The notes beneath the pieces are model-generated. The model worked only from the letters and a program-made list of their open reading frames with translations, was not told the DNA's origin and ran no database searches. Below are positions 21,306-29,500 of a DNA stretch of 64,000 nt, piece after piece (the first letter of the stretch is position 1; every line of letters begins with the position of its first letter). The translations under genes were made by a program, and so were the position numbers. Origin of the DNA: Acanthopleura granulata (lineage: Eukaryota; Mollusca; Polyplacophora; Chitonida; Chitonidae); contig JABBOT010000080.1 of the NCBI GenBank assembly GCA_016165875.1, forward strand, positions 10,480,078 through 10,544,077. The letters are read 5' to 3'.

Positions 21306-23525
21306 TTATGCACTTTTCTGAAGCATTTGTTGGAGGACTGGACAGTTCTTTCCCTTCTGCTTCCCCTCTTTCTCCAGACCCTCACATCCGCTGTCTGCAT
21401 CGCTCTCACAGTTCTGGACTAGGGGCTGTTTCTCTTTCATTCCCTCTGTCCCTACACACTCCCCGTTGGTTACTGGAGAGCTTGACAAAGGCATGGCACT
21501 GTTCTCTGCAGAGGAAGATGGCTGAGGGCTGATGCTGTTGATAAAGCGTGACTGTTTCGCTTCTGAGTGGGGGAGCTCTGTTTCTGCGCCTTCTTCAAAT
21601 CGTCTTTTATGGGCGTGACTTTCTGTAGTATCAGATACAGGAGAGATTATTCTGGGCAAGTTCTCGCGTGAAGATTCTACACGACTTCCGCCAGATTCAC
21701 TGCTTTCCTCTGATAGGTTACGATCGACCACCAAGTCTTTGTGGGCACTAGCACTCAAATCTTTGGCATCATATTTAGCGGACAATGGAGCCACTTCTCC
21801 ATCACTGCCTTCCTGCTTCACGCAGGCAAAGCCATCCATACCAATGTCTGGAGTCAACTCCTTTTGTGAAGTTTCTTTACCATTTTCTGCTGGCACATCA
21901 CTCTTTTCTCTCACTCCAAAATTTCCACCAGAAATTATGTCCACCAATTCTGCTTCATTCCTGACAATCCAGACATGTTTGCCAACGGAAATGATCTCCA
22001 CTTGCTTTTCGCCAATCAGTAGCATATGCTTCTCATACAATGGTTTCTGACCCACTTCAGTTTGGACATTTTTGCTTGTATGACTGGTCTTGGCTTCCGG
22101 TGTATCTGGCTGGCTGTTGACCACAGGTGTTTGCCCAGGACTAGTTAGATCCACCATTTCTCTGTTCGGATTTTCGGGCGCAACAGTTGTATCACCTCCA
22201 GCTGTATCCTTTCCTGGCGAGGCTGTGAAAGCCTTCTCAGCAAATTTCACTGAAGGTTCCGGTCTGCTCTCTGTTCTAGAGCTTGTTTTTTCTCTTTTAA
22301 CTCTGCTTCTTTGAGAAGAGCGTTTCATCAAAATGTCCGTGTGTTTCTCACTCTTGCTATCTTTGAGCCCAGATCGAAGAAAGGCTTCTGTTTTATGATT
22401 GGACAGGTCTAAAGGAGCACCATGAGAGCTGATTGGAGGAGAATCCAGGGGACAAGAGGCAGGAAAGTTGGGCCAACCTCGGAAATAGCCCATGACAGGG
22501 ACACCAGCTGCTGGTAACCGCGTGGCTGCCGCAGTCATAGCTCCAAGGCCTCGATCTGGAAGGCTATAGTCGTAAAACACCGTCCCCAGCTTTTCTGAAG
22601 CGGAAGGTAAAATGGGACTTGGTTTGCCGCTAGGAGCACCGGGCAGACGGTGAACTGACGTAGCAAGTTTTTGTGCAATAAGGCTTCTTGAGGCAATGCT
22701 GCCTTTATCCTGGATGACAGCAGACCGCTGTCGATGCGTTGCCGATGGTGTGGATGCATGACCATCAGACAGGCTTCGTGAAGAAATGGACCCTGCCCCA
22801 GGGGACACAGGAGAAGAGGAGGTCACTGAGGGACTGGAACAGGAACTCTGGGGCCAACTTGACCCCAGGCTCCGCTGATTGGTTACTTGCCCTTCCTGCT
22901 CTTTTGGTGAAAGAGGCTCCACTTTGGCCACCTGAAGGTGCGTGCTGCTGTTCTGAGTTACCTCCCCTTTGGAAAGGCTAGCTCTCTCCTCTTCTGCTCT
23001 CAGAGCCATCAGCTGGGAGACCTTTGCAGCCAGACTTGCTCGCACGATCTCAGAGCTCTTCCGACTCGGACTAAGGTCTTGTTTGAAGAGATGATGGCCT
23101 TCGTTGCCTTTTGTCGTCTCTGGCACTTCTTTGGCAACGTCCCCTTTGTGTGCCCTTTTGGGGGAGACAGGCAACTCTTCCGACTGACCATCCTGACGAG
23201 AAGCCCCGCCCCTCAGATGAACCAGCTCGGGAGTCTTGGCTAACAAAGCATCCTCCGACGGGGACACGGACAACTCTTTGGCCTTGACACGTTTCACATT
23301 TGGCCCGGAGCTCTCAGGACCCTTGTCCAGGTGAATCGGACTCTGCACGGCAAAGAGACTGGTCCTGTTGGGAATATTGAAGGCTGGGTGAAGGCCCTGG
23401 GGTGCCTGGGGTGTGCTTGTCCTCCGGGCAGCCTGCTGGTCTGCCTTAGCACGGTACTGGGCGTATTCCACCTGATACTGGTCAATCATCTGTGACATCA
23501 GTGATGAGTCCCCATCAGAGTCTCC
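21306..23525 (-). CDS. Pax exon 5: long C-terminal tail
   Basis: Acceptor TTGTTGTTACAG, phase 0; 739 codons and TAA at 21308-21306. A helical start ([14 protein letters not shown]) leads into Ser/Pro/Glu-rich sequence. Landmarks by full-protein residue: PLDLS at 849-853 (CtBP-type motif), a basic cluster at 878-891 that could be a nuclear localisation signal and contains V-K-R-E, a hydrophobic island at about 976-1014, V-K-Q-E at 1047-1050, and H-K-R-R at 1116-1119. No homeodomain. The high S-P density suggests phosphorylation. Confidence 0.92.
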   Translation of the reverse strand, partial: GDSDGDSSLMSQMIDQYQVEYAQYRAKADQQAARRTSTPQAPQGLHPAFNIPNRTSLFAVQSPIHLDKGPESSGPNVKRVKAKELSVSPSEDALLAKTPELVHLRGGASRQDGQSEELPVSPKRAHKGDVAKEVPETTKGNEGHHLFKQDLSPSRKSSEIVRASLAAKVSQLMALRAEEERASLSKGEVTQNSSTHLQVAKVEPLSPKEQEGQVTNQRSLGSSWPQSSCSSPSVTSSSPVSPGAGSISSRSLSDGHASTPSATHRQRSAVIQDKGSIASRSLIAQKLATSVHRLPGAPSGKPSPILPSASEKLGTVFYDYSLPDRGLGAMTAAATRLPAAGVPVMGYFRGWPNFPASCPLDSPPISSHGAPLDLSNHKTEAFLRSGLKDSKSEKHTDILMKRSSQRSRVKREKTSSRTESRPEPSVKFAEKAFTASPGKDTAGGDTTVAPENPNREMVDLTSPGQTPVVNSQPDTPEAKTSHTSKNVQTEVGQKPLYEKHMLLIGEKQVEIISVGKHVWIVRNEAELVDIISGGNFGVREKSDVPAENGKETSQKELTPDIGMDGFACVKQEGSDGEVAPLSAKYDAKDLSASAHKDLVVDRNLSEESSESGGSRVESSRENLPRIISPVSDTTESHAHKRRFEEGAETELPHSEAKQSRFINSISPQPSSSAENSAMPLSSSPVTNGECVGTEGMKEKQPLVQNCESDADSGCEGLEKEGKQKGKNCPVLQQMLQKSA

Positions 23526-26500
23526 CTGTAACAACAACAACGGCGCTTCAGTTTTTAAATTTATCAAAAATGGCCGTTCATTAAAAAACAACTCTTGACT
23601 GCTTCTCCAGCTGTCACCTTAACAAAAAATATTTTAACCCAAAGGTTTTTTTATTACACTATCTCAAACTTTTGTAACTGAACTATTTACCTGTTTCCAG
23701 GAAAAAATTTTATTTTCTGTGCAAGGCTAATTCATGAAGTTTCATTGCATTGAGTGGCTTAATACTTACATCTTCCTGTTCACTGCCGTGACCAAAATCT
23801 AGCCGTCTCTGCTGCAGTGCTTTATCACGGATGATACGGTTGATTGAACTTATACTAGGGATATTTTTCTCACTACAGATGCCATCACCTAGTAACCTGA
23901 AACAAAGAAATAAGACCACAATGTTTTCACTTTCACAAATTTTTCTGTTAACACATAAGAGACTATGTCGACTGCAGAATCAGGCATCTGCCTGAGGTGA
24001 GTACGACAACACATCCAATGTAATATATAAGGAGCTTACATTTACCACATTCGTAATTTCTAAACTCCTTGGGCAAAGAATAAAGGGCATTCAGATGTAT
24101 GAATTTTTTATTTATTTATTTATTTGATCGGTGTTTTACACTATGGTCAAGAATATTTCACTAATATGATTGCGGCCAGTCTTTTGGTGGGAGGAAACCG
24201 GGCAGTGCCTGGGGTAAAACCCACAATCATCTGCAGGTTGCTGGCAGACTTTCCCACGTACATCCAGAAAGGAGGCCAGAATTAACCAGACGAACTCACA
24301 ACGACCACATTGGTCAGAGGCTCCTGGAAAGCTAACCACCATGGAGGCCCCATGAATTTTTTAACAAGTGATTATTCATAATATCTTCATGACTTGCAAA
24401 ATTTAGGAAGCACTATTTTTAGATCACTGAAGCACTTTCACTATATACAATGTCCATGTAGATTTTGGCATCACATACTTCTGTCGGATCTCCCAGGCAA
24501 ACATCTGAGGGTTCTCGGCCTTGTACCTTCGCACCCTGTTAACAACGTCTGGGGTCGTGACCTTGGGTTTGCTGCCCCCAATCTGCCCCGGGTTAATACT
24601 GCCGGTTTTACGATACCTGTAACAAATACCACTGACGGATTGACTGACGGATTGACTGATACAGTCCACTGAAAAAACTTTCATGCCTCTAACCTTATAC
24701 ACATACACTGTAGGTTGCCATTTTTCTGGGATACATTTTCCTATGAAAAATTTCAGTGATGTGCCCTGTTGTCATTTGTAACTTATGACAGGGTCCAATT
24801 CAATATTAAAATTGTATTCATCATAAATCCAACTGACATACGTCATGTGTCTTCCATACATGTACAGTAGTACTTGTAACATCAACTAATATCATGTAAA
24901 AATAAGAAACCCACATAAAATAAACAAATAAACCAACCGTTATATGCTCAGTTATACAACAGTTAACAACTGTGCACTTGGTAACACAAACAATGTCACC
25001 AAACTTAGAGTCAGTTAATTGGGAAAGATTTATATATTTTTTTTTATTCTAGCTTTTGAAATAAATAGGATTTTTTTTTTTTAAATTAACATGGAGAGAA
25101 AAATAAGAAGTAGAAATTTCATCTCAAACTAAATAAAAACTTTACAGTATGGTCAGTTGGGATACCCACCACAGAGATATTTTTAATCATGGCCATTATA
25201 TAACTACGTCACATCATAAAGCTCCACCACCCTTGTCATACCTGTTGAGGATTTTACTGACGCATCCATGCGACACCTGTAGCTGGCGACTGATCTCGCA
25301 GGGCCGTATCCCCTGGAGAGCTAACTGTAGGATCTGCACCCTCAGGTGGTCAGGGAGGGGCCGGCCATTGGTAAACTCCCGTCCGTACTGGTTCACGTTC
25401 CTCCCTCCCAGGGTACACATGTCTGCAACAAAGGCAGAACAGCTCACAGTCTGATTACCTGATTTATTTAATTAGTGTCATACTCAAGAATGTTTCATTT
25501 GTATGATAGTCACCATTGTTACACTGAAGCTGAAAGAGTCCGTGGGAAACCCTCACAATCCTTACAATTACAGTATGATTTAAAAATATGCCCCATAAAT
25601 GCGCAGTTTTGAGGCAAATAAATGTCACAAACATATTATTGTTGGTTCTGAGACATGTATTTTCCACTAAAATATGATCCTACAGTCCCAGCAAGCCTCA
25701 AAAAACCTCTCAAGAATCAGCTGAAATCTCATAATAGGCCAAAATGCGTGCAAAATATTAGATCACTGAAACCGCAAAAGAAAACTTGGGATAAAATACT
25801 CTAGCTAGGCTTACCAGTCAAGCAAATTCAATATGCAATAGAGTACAGATGAAGTGCATGTGCATTAATTACATTTAAGTACCTCTCTTTAAAGCAGGAA
25901 ACAAGAAAACCCATATAAATTGACTGCAGGTGCTGATCTGTTCATAGTAGAGGATTCAAGGGAAATAACTCTAAATGCCTTTTCACACTATAATGTTCAT
26001 CCACAATGACATTCAACTCAACACATCAATGTCTTGTTTTTAAATAATAATGTACTCAGAGATAGATGATATTTCTTGCGTAACATCACTGTCATTCAAC
26101 TGACCAAATAAATTTAGGTCACATACTTGTAAATGAACATGCACCTATATGGTGTGTGTCGACCGTGTACACCTGCATGACATAAATGATCAACATACAT
26201 CTACAGCATTTTGGAAAAAACTGAATTATTCAGCACAACAGACATGTCACAACCGAGTGAGCATGTCACAAGCGAGTGAGCATGTCACATGTCACAAGCG
26301 AGTGAGCATGTCACAAGCGAGTGAGCACGTCACAAGCGAGTGAGCATGTCACATGTCACAAGCGAGTGAGCATGTCACAAGCGAGGGAGCATGTCACATG
26401 TCACAAGCGAGTGAGCATGTCACAAGTGAGTGAGCATGTCACATGTCACAAGCGAGTGAGCATGTCACAAGCGAGGGAGCATGTCAGACTTCCTGATCTT

Positions 26501-29500
26501 TAGTTTAGAATTTTGATTTGTAAGATCAGAGCTAAGTACATGTTCTGACACTTGGTCTGCCAACTAGACAGATATAATACAAAAGAGAGGAAAACAGATT
26601 TTTGATCACATGCAGCATGTGCTTCAAATTCAGTGTCACTATGCTGCAGCACATCAGAATTTGCACGGCATAATGAGAAATTTACAAACAGTACTACACT
26701 ATAGGTGATTCAGAAAATAAAATTGTCTGCATTGATCAAATTATTCATTTATTTACATGTAATTTTCTTTTAACTCTGTAATCTCTTTTAACTCCGTAAT
26801 CACAAACAGCCTCAAGACGTTATCACACAGGGGGATGTTTGAAAATCGCCAAATTAAAGGTATTCAGGTGAATGAAACTTTGACAAGAGAGAATAGTTGT
26901 AGTTACTGCCGGGGTGGGGCACAGCATACATGTACGCCACACTGCCCACACTGTGTATTCCATGCTGTAAACACTCATACTGCAGCTCGCAGCATGGTGG
27001 AACTTTCACAGCAGAGGTTGTTCAGTGGGAGGTAACTTGCCAGGAAGATGTTCGATACCCAGAATTCTGTGATCATGGGTTCCTCTTTTATAAGTATTAC
27101 TGAGATCAGATTCAATCATGGATTTCTGACAATCACTTCCGGAGGTCACTTTGAACAATTGTGTATAAATCTGATATTTCAGAGACAGGTGACTAACAAT
27201 GTTCAATATTCTAAAATGCCTCATGGGAAATGTCACAGTGTGATATGTTGTACATATCTGTAATGTCTGTATTGGTAAAGTCCATCCATTAATTGCCAGA
27301 GGTTGGTGGTTTTCCTGGGTATTTGCAGTTTCCTGTAGTGTTAAAACTGACCCACCATCATGAACGTCAAAAGTTCTTGAGTAAAGCATTTAACAACAAA
27401 TCCATCAAATGAAAAAAAAAAAAAAAAATTCTCAGAGTTCATACAGAAAACATGGCAGAAGATGAAGTGGCCGATCATCCAGCCATATGCTAACCCGCTT
27501 GTGGAATAAGCAGGCATTAGATGCCCTCTGCGGCCGTTTGACTGGAGCACTGAAATGGAACTACAGGTAAAACAAAAACATTCAGGTCCCTTTCTCAGTT
27601 GATTTTCATTAAGTATTGATTTGTAATTTCATTTTATTAAAACAAAACAAAAAAAAAAAAAAAAGCAACCTCTTTAGGTGTTTTTACATGCCACATGCGT
27701 ACTACACTCTAGGTCTGCTTGCTAAACAATGGGTCCTACAACAGATGCCCAGTTTCCAAAGACACTTGCCAGGGCAAATAATGACCAATGGCAGCCATGG
27801 TTTTTCTCCTGAAGGTTTGTAGAGCTGTCCTCCCTGCTCAAGTGTTTGCTATAGCTGACATTGGAACAACTTTAAATCAACCATTATAGACTTCGGACCT
27901 GAAAATCTGCCAGCTCCGAAGAGTTTTGTTCGAAATCGGCCATGTGCCACTGATCCCTAGGCAGAAGACTTCCACAGTTGGCCGGTTTTTCCATTAATTT
28001 TCGATGAAGTCTTAGCGCTAAATTTCTGCATGGCCGAGTTCTGTAACCCGTTGATTTTGTCATCTGCCAGAACGGGCTCGCAGTCTTGTCAAGCATGAAG
28101 AGAGGCCATGATGGGCTTCAGCCCAGACCAGTGAAAAAAAAAAAAAAAAAAAAGACGTGTTGCATAAAAACATAAATAAATAAATCTGAGGGCAAAAATA
28201 ACCAAGTTCAGTAACTTCTCCCAAATACAAAGCTATGCAGGTGAACCAATAAAGCGAGCAGAGGTAGTCAACCAATGAAAACCATCATTCAGTACAAGTT
28301 AGCCCACATCATCAATAAAATTTGAAAGTCGCTAGAGCTGAAAGTCACTAGAGCTGAACACTGCAGTAACTTGAATGTGCAGCAAACATCACTGTAGAAG
28401 AGATTTGTGGTGAAGAACTGTCAATATATGATGATGGCCCAATGTTTACACATGCAAGTGGAAAGAAAAAACAATTAATTGATTTGCGCTTAATCTCTAC
28501 ATCGGGAAATATTTCACTCATTCGATGAAGATCATATTCCTGGGTGAAGGGTCCTGCTGAGGTCACATGTATGTGGCGAGCAATACATCTGAGCCAATGC
28601 ACGTAGGTCTACATTTCCATTTCTTCATGTATTAATTTTTTTTCATTGTTGTTTAATGCCATGCTATGTTGAAGACTTTTTCACCACACCATGTCAAATT
28701 CGTGGATGAAGGTAATATCTACGATGTTGTCGCCGTGATAGGGCTGAATTATTGTTGACGTGCTCTTATTGTAATACAAAGTTTGAAAAAATTCCAAGTG
28801 TTGTGGCTGGGGTGGCATTACATGTGTGTAGATTTTACAAAGGATTCTATGGCAACCTCCTCACAGAAAGTGCCATTTATTAGATTTATGTTTGACTAAG
28901 TTTTAATTTGGTGTACCAAAGTATATGACAAGTCTTCTGGTTTAGAAACTTTGGACGCACTTGTATTTCACTTCGAAGTGTTCAGGTTTACAAACTATGG
29001 ACGTGCTTGTATTTCACTTCGAAGTGTTCAGGTTTACAAACTATGGACGTGCTTGTATTTCACTTCGAAGTGTTCAGGTTTACAAACTATGGACGTACTT
29101 GTATTTCACTTCGAAGTGTTCAGGTTTACAAACTATGGACGTGCTTGTATTTCACTTCGAAGTGTTCAGGTTTACAAACTATGGACATGCTTGTATTTCA
29201 CTTCGAAGTGTTCAGGTTTACAAACTATGGACGTACTTGTATTTCACTTCGAAGACGATTTTCAGGATCATTTTACAGATATTTCGCTTTAGATAAATGA
29301 ACGATGAAGGAGGTTATGCAGGTTTATAGCTGGGGGAAACTGCCATTTATCACCAGGTTACTGACAAATCTCCTAATGCATGGCTACAGATGGATAAGGA
29401 CATCCCCTTGGACTTACAGGTGCATGTATGTATGTACATAGTATGTATTTATATCAAGTGTCTTTTCGTGGCAGGGCGGGTCCATGCTGCCAAAGCGATG

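Noticed and set aside
21306..23525. Homeodomain in the Pax tail
   Set aside because: I looked for the W-F-Q-N-R-R type helix 3 signature and found none; the only aromatic-basic stretches are isolated.
24424..24478. Coding sequence after Pax exon 3's AA/GTATGT donor
   Set aside because: The open frame loses paired-domain similarity exactly at the donor, and exon 4 resumes it (K-L-L-G-D-G).
25201..25241. Extending Pax exon 2 through Y-D-K-G-G past 25,242
   Set aside because: The frame stays open briefly, but GTATGA is a good donor and splicing to 24,616 restores the expected R-Y-R-K-T-G-S-I linker.
26236..26487. CRISPR-like array
   Set aside because: Units are contiguous with no unique spacers and the genome is eukaryotic. 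The same holds for the arrays at 33,823 and 40,131.
28951..29300. Three overlapping plus-strand frames of about 100 codons
   Set aside because: They are the three frames of a 46-bp tandem repeat inside a Pax intron; being open in all frames marks repeat composition, not coding.
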